A stretch of DNA of 64,000 nucleotides from Choricystis sp. odSpoLacu1 (taxonomy: Eukaryota > Chlorophyta > Trebouxiophyceae): positions 62,001-126,000 of the forward strand of contig OY253658.1 in NCBI GenBank assembly GCA_958009055.1, given 5' to 3'. A model generated the notes under the pieces. It was not told the origin of the DNA, did not search any database, and saw only the letters and a program-made list of their open reading frames with translations. A program made the translations under genes and the position numbers. Shown piece after piece: positions 29,848 through 40,617 of this stretch; the first letter of the stretch is position 1; every line of letters begins with the position of its first letter.

Positions 29848-30074
29848 GAGGATGGGGCGACGCAAAAAAAACGAGCGGTTGGTGAAGACGCGGGCGCGAC
29901 GTCACACCCACGTAGCCTGTGTCGCGGGGGCTGGTGACACGCGACAGGCAGCCGGGCGTGGCTCGCAGCGTTTGTGCGGCGTGGGAGGGCGGGCGGGAGA
30001 GAGAAAACAAAAACAACTTGGGCTTGTGTCTCCTTTGCTCTCACACACGCTCTCCCACACACCCTCCTCTCTCG

Positions 30075-31088
30075 TCACCCCCGCCCCTCGAACGCAGCAC
30101 ACGCCTCTGCCACAACCGCCGCCGTCTCTGCCGCCCCCAGTGGCTTCCCCCCCAACCCCCACGTCACGACGTCAGGCCCTTTGTACGAGGAGAAGAAGGA
30201 GACAACACGATCGATTTCCCCTGGGAAAAACGTCTCCAGGGAGGACGCGTCCCGCACGCGCGGGGCCAGGGGGGATGACGCATCAAGAGCCAAAAGCTTC
30301 CAATCTATTTCCCCACCATCAATCATGGCCAGGGCGCCCACCAGGATGACGGGTGTGACCGAGCCAGCGGGGAGGGAGGCGGCGGAGAGTTCGACAACAT
30401 CGACCGGGTCGCCGTCGCCGCGGGCGGTCGCGAGCAGGGGGTCGCCCGCGGCAGCCGCCCCCGCCCACACGGCGCCAGGATCCTCGAGAGTGCGGGGCAG
30501 CATGCCGTAGTTGAAGGCGAGGGGGGACGGGTAGGCGCGGAGGGCCCCATTTTTGACGTCCTGTCTCAGTGGGTGGTGGCGGGCGGTGTCGGTGGTGTCC
30601 ACCTCCAGCTTGGCGCGGCCGCCGCGCCCGACTTCACAGATGAAGTTGGCGAGGAGCGGGGGGGGGGGGTGGAGGTGGTTGCGTCAACCGCCGCCGTTTC
30701 TTCCCGCACAAACAGAGGCACGTCCGTCCAGGGGCTGACGTCCCGCCCCGAGGCCGCATCCACCACGTGAATGCGGTGGTCCATGGTGCCGGGCTCGCCC
30801 GACTCGCGCGTCGTGTAGCGGCGCGCGGACGCGGCGGCGGCAACCGCACTGCCGTCGCACGAGTCCCGGCGCCGGGGCGTCACGACCAGCACAGCCGCGC
30901 TGCCTCCCGCCACGCCGGACGCCAGCAGGCGGTCCGTCAGGCCGGAGGAGCCACGTGCCGCGCCACCGGTCAAAACGGCGGCCACCGCGGCCGCCGCGTC
31001 GGCGGCGGCAGCGGCGCGGGCGGCGGCGTCGCCGGGGGCGGAGGACAGGACGCAGGTGAGGGCGCCGGAGCCGTCGGACTTGTAGATG
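30075..31088 (-). CDS. Family I inorganic pyrophosphatase, 5' end unresolved, frame broken at G12
   Basis: Hydrolyses diphosphate to phosphate. Family I hallmarks: RYTTRESGEPGTMDHRIHVV, GRDVSPWTDVPLF, FICEVGRGGRAKLEV, LRQDVKNGALRAYPSPLAFN, YGMLPRTLEDPG, the signature DGDPVDVVE and GALAMIDGGEIDWKLLA. A run of 12 G (30658-30669 on +) separates PWTDVPLFVREE from ANFICEV; the halves are in different frames and a change of one or two bases would join them. Upstream, exon sequence begins at 31088 after a CCTCCAG acceptor and encodes about 85 residues (IYKSDGSGALTCVLSSAPGD...) of unknown origin with no ATG. The first exon must lie further upstream, across the small secreted gene at 31202-31795, or be mis-defined. 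Confidence 0.75.
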
Positions 31089-31201
31089 CTGGAGGGGGAA
31101 GGACGGCGATGTGAGCGAGTGTTTGCGCGCGGGGGAGGAGGGGGAGACTCCGGTGGTTGGCGCGAGCGGGCACACGTGAGAGAGCGCGACGCGCCTCTTG
31201 C

Positions 31202-31795
31202 TTAGGGTTCTTGGAGTGGAGTGCGCGCCGCCAGGGCGGCCCGCACTCCCGCTTCCACGTCGGCCTCCGTCATGCCGTTGTGGGTGGCGGGGTCGGACTG
31301 GAGCAGGGTGCGGCCAGCTGTGGGAGGGGAGAGGGGGGGAAAGGTTGAGGGTCTGGGCTTCGGACGAAAATTACGCGCCCCTCCCTCTAGCCTCCTCCTC
31401 TTCCTCCTTACCTTTGCCCGCAAACGGACAGCCCAGGGCTTGGTTGGCCAGCATCACCACCAGCAGCAGTGCGGCGGCACGCAGGCGGCCGGTCTGTTGT
31501 GTGTTGGGGAAGAGGGCGGGTCAGAGAGCAGCAGCATGGGTGCGGGCCATCGCGCCCTCTCCCCCGCACACGACCTGTCACGCGCGTGTGTGCATCCCTC
31601 GCGCGTGTAGTGAGACAGTGAGATTGTCGTGCGTGCTTGCACCAGAGCAGAGCCCCCAACGCAGGCACGGACACAGAAAACGGGGGCGCACGGGCTCGCG
31701 TAACCGCCCCCACGAATTTCGCGGTACGAGGGCGTGTTGCTCTCCCTCTCTCTCCCCCGCGCGCCCTCCCTCTCCCTTGACGCGGCTCTCACCAT
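31202..31795 (-). CDS. Small secreted protein with a 3-nt coding first exon
   Basis: Predicted exons 31795-31793 (ATG only), 31493-31412 and 31317-31202; 66 residues. ATG is followed directly by donor GTGAGAG; the acceptors are CACAACAG and CCCACAG, and the second donor GTAAGG is canonical. Spliced, the product begins MTGRLRAAALLLVVMLANQA and continues LGCPFAGKAGRTLLQSDPAT, a signal peptide plus a short mature part ending in TPLQEP. All splice phases agree. The initiator exon of exactly one codon is unusual, so another start is possible. The TLLQ after the leader recalls the RRLLx motif of other secreted proteins here. It might instead be the missing 5' part of the pyrophosphatase gene downstream, but phases do not fit well. 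Confidence 0.55.
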
Positions 31796-32335
31796 TGTGG
31801 TGTGTGTGTGTGTGTGTGTGTCGGCCAGTGCTTGGTGTGGCCTGGTGCGGGGAGACACACACAGGCAAAAGAAAAAAGGGATGTCGTGAGAAGAGTGACC
31901 GCAGAGAGTAGATTGCGCAAAGCGACGCGACTCTCATCTCTCTCTCACTCTTCTTCTTCGCGTGGTCCAGAGACGGAAGTGCCTCCGTCACGACACACGA
32001 GAAAAGTGAGTTTGGGGTGCAGGGGTGGGCCCGGGAGGAGGGAGGGCTGTGGCCACGGCCGAGGGCACGTGGCGGGACCGGCGCCCATCCGACGTCCAAC
32101 CGCAATGGGGAGAGGGGCGCAGCGCGCGCCCCGCTAGCTGCGACACACGCGCCCCAGGCCGCAGTCCCTGCAGCAGCGAGTACTATGCAGCTGCCCTGGA
32201 CTTTACCACGCTCGCAGTGTGCGCAGAGTGCTGTGGAGGGGGGCCAACCGCTGCGCCCGAATGGGTGCCCTTTTCGCAACGCTCACGTCGACGCTTCCAA
32301 CCCACCCTTCAGGCCGACCTCCCGTCCAACCCACC
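31796..32335. other. Divergent intergenic region with (TG)10
   Basis: (TG)10 at 31801-31820 abuts the 5' UTR of the small secreted gene. 31860-31960 is rich in GA/CT. An acceptor-like sequence ending CCCTTCAG at about 32312 may belong to a 5' UTR intron of the gene at 32336. I could not support a further gene. Confidence 0.4.
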
Positions 32336-33205
32336 ATGCGCTCCACACCCTTCATCATGGCCACGGCCATCGCCGCCCTGGCCGCCGTCGCCACCGCCGA
32401 CTTCCCCCCCGCCGACCCCACCGCGCGCCCGCTGACTAAACTCGAGAAAGCAGCCACCGTGCTCACCCCCAACCTCGTCCCCTTTGGCCTGCGCAACATC
32501 GTACTCAACGCCGACAACCCGCTGTGGATGCAGACACTGTGCGACCAGCCGTATGTGGGGCCGCCAGTCATTCCTCAAAGCCTGTCTGCGCCGGCGACAG
32601 AGTACGTGCTGTCCATCCAAAAGAAAAACGGGGACGGCTACAACTCCTCGATTGGCCTCCCCCTGGCCGTCAAGTCCAAGTGCATCATTAATGCGGACTC
32701 TCACCCCGACTGCTCCTTTTTGTGGGATGAGCTGCCCAAGGCGAGTGGGCTGCAGGTGATCGCGACGCCCCCCCCGGGCGTGCAGCTGGTGGGGTGCACC
32801 CTCTACTTTGATGGCTCCACCGCCACCTCCCCCACGTGCTGGGGTGGGGCGACCAAGGGCGACCCCCAGATCACGCGCATTGTGTCTGCGTGGCCTGAGG
32901 GGTCGATCCGCGCCATCAACATCACGGTGAACGCGATCGACGTGGCGGGGGGCGGTGTCCCCTTCACCGTCCTCTACTCGCACTGCCAGTTTGCGTACGG
33001 TTTCTACGACAATCCGCTGGGGTTCAACCCCATCAACCAGGTGGTGGCGACGGATCCGCGGGTCACCAACTGGATTCCTGATGTCGGCGAGTTTGGTGCG
33101 TCGGGCCCGCTGCGCGGCAAAAACTTGACGACGGGCGCCCCCGTCGTCCAGCAAAACTATGCGCCCAAGGGCGTCATTGGGGCGGGGGTCCAGATTGGCG
33201 GGTGA
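32336..33205 (+). CDS. Secreted protein of unknown function
   Basis: Single exon, 289 codons. Signal peptide MRSTPFIMATAIAALAAVAT followed by ADFPPADPTARP. The mature part has normal globular composition, with seven cysteines (for example TLCDQP, KCIINADSHPDCSF, VGCTLYF, TCWGGA, SHCQFAYG) and several N-x-S/T sites (YNSS, NITV, NLTT), so a folded, perhaps glycosylated extracellular protein. No family recognised. It converges with the O-methyltransferase gene. Confidence 0.7.
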   Translation: MRSTPFIMATAIAALAAVATADFPPADPTARPLTKLEKAATVLTPNLVPFGLRNIVLNADNPLWMQTLCDQPYVGPPVIPQSLSAPATEYVLSIQKKNGDGYNSSIGLPLAVKSKCIINADSHPDCSFLWDELPKASGLQVIATPPPGVQLVGCTLYFDGSTATSPTCWGGATKGDPQITRIVSAWPEGSIRAINITVNAIDVAGGGVPFTVLYSHCQFAYGFYDNPLGFNPINQVVATDPRVTNWIPDVGEFGASGPLRGKNLTTGAPVVQQNYAPKGVIGAGVQIGG

Positions 33206-33396
33206 GAGTGAGGAGAGGGTGGATCTGTGTGGGTGGGAGAGAGCGCGCGTTTTTTTTTTCCTTTTCCTTTTTTGTTTTTTTCTTTCGTTGTGAAAAACCG
33301 TTTGTCAACACACACACGCGCCCAAAAAAAGAAAACTCTCTCTCGCTCTCGCCCACGCGGACAAGCACACACACAGGCAAAAAAAAACATTCCGAC

Positions 33397-35113
33397 TCAC
33401 GCTGGCACAGCTTCCATGACCGAAAACAGGCCCCGCGTCGCCACCACGCGGTTGAGCTTGAACCCGGTGCGCGCCAGCAAGTCACCCCACTCGCCCGCCG
33501 TGCGCTCGACAGCGGCCAGGGCGCACATCATGTGCAGGTCGAAGAAGGCGCGCGTGAACCGCGCGTCGGTCGCGCCATCCGGCACGCACACCTCCACCAG
33601 GGCCAGGCGGACACGCTTGGTGCCGATCGCAGACCGCAGGGCCGTCAAAATCTTGACCGAGTCGGCGTCCGACCAGTCGTGCAGGATGAGGCGCATGTTG
33701 AGCAGGTCGCCATCCTCCAGCTTGGGCAGCGTTTTGGCCTCGAAGAACGACCCCCCCACCATGTCCACCCGGGGCAGCAGGTGGGTCAGGGAGGCATCCT
33801 CCTTGCGCCACACGGTGGACGCGCGGTCGATGACTTGGGGCTGGTCGAACAGGAGGCCGCGCACGCGGGGGGTGGCTTTCAGGATGGCGCCCAGGAACGC
33901 GCCGTGGGCGCCACCCACGTCCACGATGCGGTTGAAGTCCGTCTTCGCATAGTAGTCCGCGATGACGGCTTTGGCGGACAGGTTGTTGACCTCGGACATC
34001 GCTTTGGAGAAGGTGTCCTCCACGGCGGGGCGCTCGCGCAGGTAGTCGTACAACTCCTCCCCGTTGTGCGCTTTTTGGAAGGCGGGTTTCCCCGTCTTCA
34101 CGGAGTACGCCAGGTGCTGCCACGCGCGCTCCATCTCGGCACCCTGGTGGATGGCCATGTGGCGCACCGAGTTGGGGTGGTCGCGGCGCAGGCACGCGGA
34201 GAACGCGTTGTTGGTGAAGGTGGTGGTGTTGGGAGTCGCGACACCCCCGGAAGCCTTGAACAGGTTGGCCTGCACCGCCGCCCGCAGCAGACGGAACAGG
34301 GCGCGCTCGTCGCAGGACAGCTCCTTGGCCAGCTGGGCGGCTGTCTTGGGGCCGGAGGCCAGAGCGTCCGCCACCCCCAGCTCAGCCACGGACGCAGTGA
34401 TGCGGGTGTGGAAGTAGCCCAGAATGCGGTACTTCATCAGGTAGAGGGAGGGGGGGAACAGGGCGCGGATGAGGGCGTCAAACGCGACGGGCAGCCAGGA
34501 GAGGGTGAATATGAGGGCGGGCACGGGAGCGGACATGTCTCTGTGGGTTGGTGGAGGTGTAGGGGTGAAGACAGGTGAGAACAACAGCGTTTGTGGTGTG
34601 CGGCGTTGTGGGTGGGGTGGGGGCGGCGGGCGGGGTCGGAAGGAGGCGTGAGAGGCACCTAGCCACTATCCTCGTGTGTCTGTGGCCTCCCATCGCACGT
34701 TGTCCCCCTTCCAAACCCGCCCCTCCTGCCTCCTCCTCCCCCACTGAAAGCGGAGTCAGATTCATCCAATGGACGGTGCCCCGTGTGCCGACACAGGGGT
34801 GTGGAGGAGGAGGAGCGGGGCGGTGTGCCAATCACATCGCGCGCAAGGCGCCTCGCGCGCATTTGCCCACCACCAAACACAACCCACTCACTTGAGCAGC
34901 GCTTTCTCGCGCTGGGCGTGCGTCTTGGGCATGGCTGAGTCTGTGTGTGAGTGGGGGGGGAGGGAGAAGGGGGGTGAGCTGGCGTCGGCGGGGGGCGCGC
35001 GCAAGGCAACATCTCTCTCCCCAATGAACAAAAAACTTACAAGCCAGCGCGGCCGACAGCAGCACGGCGGCGCCCGCCACCACGTGGGGGTTGGTAGCGA
35101 TGTCGAAGATCAT
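33397..35113 (-). CDS. Membrane-anchored SAM O-methyltransferase (PF00891 type)
   Basis: Exons 35113-35041, 34940-34892 and 33397-34540 (read 34540 to 33397); 421 residues. The two short first exons encode MIFDIATNPHVVAGAAVLLS, a hydrophobic anchor, and YSAMPKTHAQREKALLK; they splice in phase onto DMSAPVPALIFTLSWLPVAF, another hydrophobic segment. The dimerisation domain follows (YFHTRITASVAELGVADALA, AAQLAKELSCDERALFRLLR), then the catalytic domain with the SAM motif VDVGGAHGAFLGAIL, LFDQPQVI, VGGSFFE and LILHDWSDADSVKIL. Acceptor substrate unknown: the fold serves phenolics, indoles and carotenoids. The exon-3 ATG alone would also give a complete enzyme without the anchor. Confidence 0.85.
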
Positions 35114-35320
35114 TGGGGGGAGGTGTGTGTGTGGGAAAGCGGTTGCGTGGAAAAAAAGGGGGGGAAAGCGGTGAAGAGTGAGCTGAGAGCGGTGCGTTTT
35201 TCTCTCCCTCGGCTCTCTGGGCACCCCTCTCTGACCGCGCCTTCCTCTCTTTTTTCACTACAAGCAACTTCAATGAAAGTAAAAGTGTACAATAAAAACA
35301 CGTCTCTGTGTTTTGTTCAA

Positions 35321-37022
35321 TCACCACGCCTCCCCAAACAACGCCGCCAAGTCGTCTCCCTCGCCGTCACTCTCCTCTGCCTCCTCCTCGTCCACCGCCG
35401 CCGCCACGCTCGCCGCCGCCACCACGACCCCACCCTCCCCTGTGGGCGGCGTGGCGGGGGCAAAGGCGGCCACAGTGCCTTCATAACTCTCCACAACCGC
35501 CACGTAGGCGTCTAGCGCGGCCACACAGGCCGCAGCACCCGGCGGCGGCGGGGGTAGACGGGCGCCGTCGCCGTCGCCACCCCCCCCCAACAACAAGGCG
35601 GCCGCCGACCTCGCCCCCCCATAAAAGTCGGCCACATCGGCGGTAGCCACGCCCAGGGCGCCGACTTCCACGGTGAAGCCCGCCGCCGCGCCGCGCGCGG
35701 ACAGCGGCCACGCGCGCGCGGCGCCAGCGCCGCGCACGCCCGCCGCGCCGCCCGCCGCGCCCCCGAACCGAGCCCCGCCCGCGACTGCGGACGCGGACAC
35801 GCTCGCAGAGAGAGCGGGCGGTCTCCCCGCCAGCGAAGCCAGGGCGGCGGTGGACGGGAAGACGAGTAGAATGTCAACAAGTGCAGCAGCGGCGGCAGCA
35901 CCGTAAGACAGGGACGCACACCGCAGGGCCACCGGTGGCCCCCACCCGCGCGTGGCGGGGCACCTACCGAAGACGACGCCCGACCCCGCTTCCGCCACGG
36001 TGCCCAGGCCGATGCGGGCGACGGTGACGATGGCGACCCCCGCGGCCGATGAAAGATCAGCGGCGGTTGGACCCCCGCCGCCACCGCCGCCGGGCAGCGC
36101 GGCCGTGGCCCCCCGCAGCGCGGCCGCCGCCCGGAACAACGCGCCCTCCAGGCCGCCGCCACAGGGGGCGCGCACCCACGCGCGCGGGGCGTCATACGCG
36201 TCGTGCACCACACTCCTGGCCGCGGGGGCCGCCACCGCCGCCAGCGCGCCCTGCACGGCCGCCAACAACGCAGCACAGGGGCCGCACACGCGCTGCAGGC
36301 CAGCCGCCGCCAGCTTGGGCGGCAGCAGCGCTTTTTTGCAGGCGCACGCGCCACACAGCAACCTCCCACACGCGCGGCAGTGGTGCCGCCGCGCGCGCGA
36401 CCACAGGGCGCCACATCCTTGGCACGAGGGGTGGGAGTCGGGGGCCCAGTCGGGTGGGTCCAAGTTGACGACCGACACTGCGCCCGCGCGGACCGCGCTC
36501 ATCGTCACCCGCCGCGGCGGCGCGGCCGGCGGCAGGCGGGCCACCGGCGACCTCGGCCGCGGTGGATGGGGCGTGGTGGAGGTGACGACAGCTGTCCAGT
36601 CGTCGTCGTCCGGGGTGGGCGCTGTGGAGGGCGCACCCGCGGGGAGCGCGGCTGCGGCCAGCGCGGCGGCCAACGCGGGGGCGACGGGGGGGGCGTCGTG
36701 AAAAGGGACAGCGCACACGGGGCAGGCGCACGGTGTGGAAGGCGAGGCCGTGGCCAGTAGGTGGGCGAGGCAGGTGCGGCAGGCGGAGTGGCCTGGGTGG
36801 GTGGGTGGGGTGGGTGGCGGGGGGACGACGACACGCCCGCTCTGCGCGTCGAAAGCTCTCCTCTGGGGCGAAGGGACAAGCTTTGCCCCACACGCCCCGC
36901 CTTCCCACACCGACTGCGTTTTTCGACTCGCTCCATCTCCCTTGCTCACCACAGGCCAGCGTGGCCGGCTCCCTGGCGCCCAGGCGAGACGCGCAGACGG
37001 GGCAAGTGGGCGCGTCGTCCAT
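35321..37022 (-). CDS. RING-FYVE-SYLF three-domain protein
   Basis: Exons 37022-36950 and 36792-35321; 514 residues. Residues 1-65 form a C3HC4 RING (CPVC, CGHSACRTC, CACPVC) that is split by the intron and completed by splicing. A Pro-rich linker follows. Residues about 150-215 are a textbook FYVE finger: WAPD, CQGCGALW, RRHHCRACG and QRVCGPC, which bind phosphatidylinositol 3-phosphate. The C-terminal half is an SYLF (Ysc84/SH3YL1) lipid- and actin-binding domain: GVAIVTVARIGLG, AGSGVVFGR, LSYGAAAAAALVDILLVF and the later DFYGGARSAAALLLGG. Acidic C-terminus. It probably acts on endosomal membranes as a ubiquitin ligase or adaptor; this is inferred from domains. Confidence 0.85.
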
Positions 37023-37366
37023 TCGAGGTGTTTTTCACTCGCGCGAGGGGAAGCGCCTGCGTCCACGCAGACAGGAGCCGGGGGTCGGCACGAACCCACA
37101 GTCGATGTCGAAGGCGGGGGCGAGACGGGAGTGTGGCGCGTGGGAGAGAGGCCTCGGACAAAAAATGCGGCAAAACTTTGAAGCTCGAAAAAATCGTCGC
37201 CCCTCTCTCTCGTCGCACACGCACGTCAGCCCTTCTCACACGCGGTTTTCGAGACTCTGTGACGCCCTCTGTCTCCAAACAAGCGCGCGTGCATTTTTTA
37301 CACGCGCGCGTGTGCGTCCAGGGGACACCGACCCCTCTCTCTCTCTCTCTTTTTCCTTTCTCTCCT

Positions 37367-39477
37367 TCACCCGAAAATCTCGCGCGCGGGCGACGCAATC
37401 TGCAGAATGTTGTCCTCCGCGGTCGACGCCAGCACGTACTCCTCCTCCTGCGACCAGGAGAGGTCGGACACCTGGTGGGAGGGTGGGGAGGTGGGGGTGA
37501 GTCGGTGGGTTGTGTGCCAAAAAAAAAAAAAAAAACGCACCCACCCTCCCTCCACCCCCAACCCTCTCACCTTGGCCGTGTGCCCGCCGTGGATGAACAG
37601 CAGCTCGGGCGGCCCATCCGCGGCATCATCCTCCGCCTGCTCATCCCCCGCACGGGACAGGTCCCAAATCATGACACGGCGATCCGCGCCGCACGACGCG
37701 AGAATGGTTTCCGCGTGCGGGCACCACTGCACCTGGAACACTTCTTCGGCATGGTGGGACAGGGTGTGCAGGGGTTTGGCCAGGTTGCGGGTGTCGAACA
37801 GGTTGACCTAAGAGAGGAGGGGTGGGGTGGGTGCGTGGGGGTGCCTTCTCTTCCATCGCGCGCGACTTGTGACCAACCCTCCCTCTCCACCATCCATCTC
37901 ACCGTCCTGTCCGTCGACCCCGTCGCCAGCACAAACTCGTTGAACGGGTTGAAGTGCAGGCAGTTGACCTCCGCCCCGTGCGCGTCGGTGCGGGAGGTGA
38001 CGCCGCGCGCGTTGCGCGCGTCCCACAGGATCAACGCCTTGTCGTCGCCCACGCTCCCAAACACGTTGGGTTGGCGCCCGTGCCACGCCACGTCCTCCAC
38101 CACGCCCAAGTGCTCGCGGAACACGGAGGTGGCGTCCAGGGTGCGGGCGCCGCGCGGGGCTGCGGCGACGTCCCAGATGCAGATTTGAGCGTCGTCCGAG
38201 CCGGAAAGGAGGCGCCCCTCCGTGTGGGGCGACCAGGCCAGGCCGTACCCTTCCGCCTTGTGCCCCGCCAGCCGCAGGTCGGGGTTGCACTTGCCCCCCT
38301 CCGGCTTGGACGGGTGCTTGGTGTAGTCAAAGACGTACACCTCGGACGACACCGTCTTGGTGGCCACCAGGAACGGGTTGTGCGGCATCGCGCGCGCGCG
38401 GTTCACTTCGCCGTCGTGCGGGATGCACTGCGTGACGGCGACGCGCCCGCCTGCAGCCCCAAAGCCGCCCACCTCGCCCTTGTCGTCATCGTAGGCGCGG
38501 CCGTCGGTCTCCAGGTCGGCCAGGGGGAGGCGGACCTGGTGTGGGCAGGCAGGGTGGGTGGGTTTTGGTTGTGTGTGTGTGGGTGGTGAGTGTGGCTACT
38601 TCCTGTCCACACGCGTGTGCGTGTGCGCACGCACACGCGCACACACACACGCACACGCCTCTCTCTCACACTCTCTCATCTCACCTCGGTCAGCATCAAG
38701 TAGTTCTGCTCCCCCTCGGACGTGTGTGTGCCCAGGACGAGCTTCTGGCGGGTGCACCGGTCGTCCCGCGTCTTGCCCTGGGGTGGGGGTGAAGGTGGGG
38801 TGGAGTGGGTGAGTTTTGATAGTCACCGCAGTGCACAGGCCGGGCGCAAGGGCCGTGGGGATGGGGCGGGAGGCCGCGCGACGGTGTGTTCGGTGTGCCC
38901 CTGCTTCCTCCACAAGCCCACTGCTTCCCACACTCACCGGCAGCCACTGCACCGTCAGCGACGGCCACTCCAGCGCGTGCGTGATGACGAGGTCTGGTGG
39001 GGGAGGGAGAGAGGGGAGGGGCGTCAAAAACGCAAAGTTCGGCATACGAAGCAAAAAAAAAACACACGCGCCCGCGCACGCCGGCGCCCTGCCCCCTCGA
39101 TCGCCGCCTGCTCACCATACAGGAACGGCGTGTTCTTCTTCCAGATTTTGTACTCCTCGTTGATGAGGCGCTCCTCGGTCTCGTCTGTGGTGGGGGAGGG
39201 AACAAGGGGGAGATGGAGGACGGTGATGTGAGCGAGTGTTTGGCGCGCGCGGGAGCTTGGTCTGCGCACGCGGTGCGCCAGGCAGTGGCGCGGGCTCACG
39301 GCAGGAGGGAAGCGAGGCACGGGCGCGTAGAAGCCAAAGCGCACAGCCAACGCGCGCCCATCGTGCGTTTCGAGAGCCGGGCGATGCGAAGGGAGCGTGT
39401 TTGCTCGCTCACACACCGCACCCCGCCCCCCAACACACACACGCACCAGGGTAGTCATCCTCCGCGCCGTTGCCCAT
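37367..39477 (-). CDS. MSI1: WD40 histone chaperone MSI1/RBBP4
   Basis: Seven exons: 39477-39447, 39184-39116, 38993-38938, 38777-38685, 38535-37903, 37807-37571 and 37471-37367; 407 residues. It begins with the histone-H4-binding N-terminal helix ([20 protein letters not shown], then LVITHALEWPSLTVQWLP) and continues with the WD repeats: CIPHDGEVNRARAMPHNPFL, GHKAEGYGLAWSP, SGSDDAQICIWDV, HLGVVEDVAWHGRQPNVFGS, VNCLHFNPFNEFVLATGSTD, EVFQVQWCPHAETILASCGA and the C-terminal LSWSQEEEYVLAS. Subunit of CAF-1, PRC2 and deacetylase complexes in the nucleus. All seven exon junctions keep phase. An A17 then CGC (37519-37538) lies in its last intron. Confidence 0.95.
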
Positions 39478-39700
39478 GGTGTGGACGGGTCGGGCGCGCG
39501 CGGGGGCTCGAGAGAGGGGGGAAAAACACGCGTCGGCGCACAGACAAAAAAAGGAAAGCTTTCTGCAGCGACTCGCTCCAAGAGGACACACCCTCTGCTT
39601 CTCGCTCCAATTCGCCTGCCTGCGGCCTGGGGCCACGGCCACACGCGGGCCCGCGTCGCCCAGACACACACACAGCACACACATACTGCCCCACACACCA

Positions 39701-40567
39701 ATGGGCGCCACCTTCTCCTCCCCACCCCCGTCCGCCGGCGCGGCGGCCGCCGCCGCCGCCGCCGCTGCAACCGGCCGCCCCACCACCACCACCACCACCA
39801 CCACCACCACGACCCCCGTCTACGACGTGTTTGGCCGGCGCATCGATGGCGCGCCCCCGCCGTCGGCCGGGTGCCCCGTGCTGGACGGCCCCCTGGCCGA
39901 CGTCGACCCTCGCAACAACATGCCGCGGTCCCCCGCCCAAGCCCCCTGCGCCGGCCAGCGCGCCATTCTGTCCACGTCACGGGCGACGTCCACCATCCCC
40001 AAGACGGGGGTGGAGGGTGGGGGCACGTGGACGTATCCATCCCCCCAAATGTTTTTCAACGCGCTGCGGCGCAAAGGGAAAGGGGGCGACGTGGCTGAAA
40101 CCGATGTCGAGGGCGTCGTCGCCGCCCACAACGGCATGAATGAAGCCACCTGGGCGCGCGTGCTGGCGTGGGAAGCCCTGCACGCGGGCGAGTGTGAGGG
40201 CGGGCCGACGTTGACGCGGTTCGTGGGGCGCCCGCACGACCTGTCCCCCGCCGCCCGCGTGGCCGCCTGGTTTGGGTCCGCCCTCCCCTTTGACCGGCAC
40301 GACTGGTACGTCAACCGGTGTGGGGAGGAGGTGCGGTATGTCATCGATTTTTATTATGATGAACAAGCGGCAGGAACGCCTTCGGCGTTCGAACTGCGTG
40401 TCCGCCCCGCCCTGGACACGCCGTCCGCCGCCCTGGATCGAGTCAAGATGAGCGTGTACAAGCGGTTCTATGAGTGGGGGTTGCCGTGCCCGGTGACCGG
40501 GGACGCGGGGAGGGTGGGGGCGGCCGTGGCGCGCAGCGAGAGGAGAGAGGTGGGTATTGAGCAGTGA
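39701..40567 (+). CDS. HCCS: Holocytochrome c synthase (cytochrome c heme lyase), intact copy
   Basis: 288 codons, one exon. Attaches heme to apocytochrome c in the mitochondrial intermembrane space. N-terminal low complexity includes Ala10 and Thr11 tracts, then the Cys-Pro heme-regulatory motif GCPVLDG (57-63). The conserved core runs TWTYPSPQMFFNALRRKGK, the heme-ligating His143 (VVAAHNGMNE), WARVLAWEALHAGEC, FVGRPHDLSP and the highly conserved PFDRHDWYVNRCGEEVRYVI, followed by DFYYDEQ and VRPALDTPSAALDR. The 5' breakpoint of the 3281-bp tandem repeat lies in codon 135, upstream of His143, so only this copy is complete. Divergent from MSI1. Confidence 0.95.
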   Translation: MGATFSSPPPSAGAAAAAAAAAATGRPTTTTTTTTTTTPVYDVFGRRIDGAPPPSAGCPVLDGPLADVDPRNNMPRSPAQAPCAGQRAILSTSRATSTIPKTGVEGGGTWTYPSPQMFFNALRRKGKGGDVAETDVEGVVAAHNGMNEATWARVLAWEALHAGECEGGPTLTRFVGRPHDLSPAARVAAWFGSALPFDRHDWYVNRCGEEVRYVIDFYYDEQAAGTPSAFELRVRPALDTPSAALDRVKMSVYKRFYEWGLPCPVTGDAGRVGAAVARSERREVGIEQ

Positions 40568-40617
40568 GAGACAACTGGCTCTCTGGGGGGCCTGTGTGCG
40601 TGCGTGTAATGCAACTG

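Noticed and set aside
31088..31202. Joining the small secreted gene to the pyrophosphatase as one gene
   Set aside because: The last small exon has no good donor in the phase required by the exon at 31088 and ends in its own TAA; kept only as a possibility.
35970..35990. GTAGGTGCC inside the SYLF domain as a splice donor
   Set aside because: Reading through gives the expected SGVVFGR...GWGPP strand of the SYLF domain; splicing would remove it.
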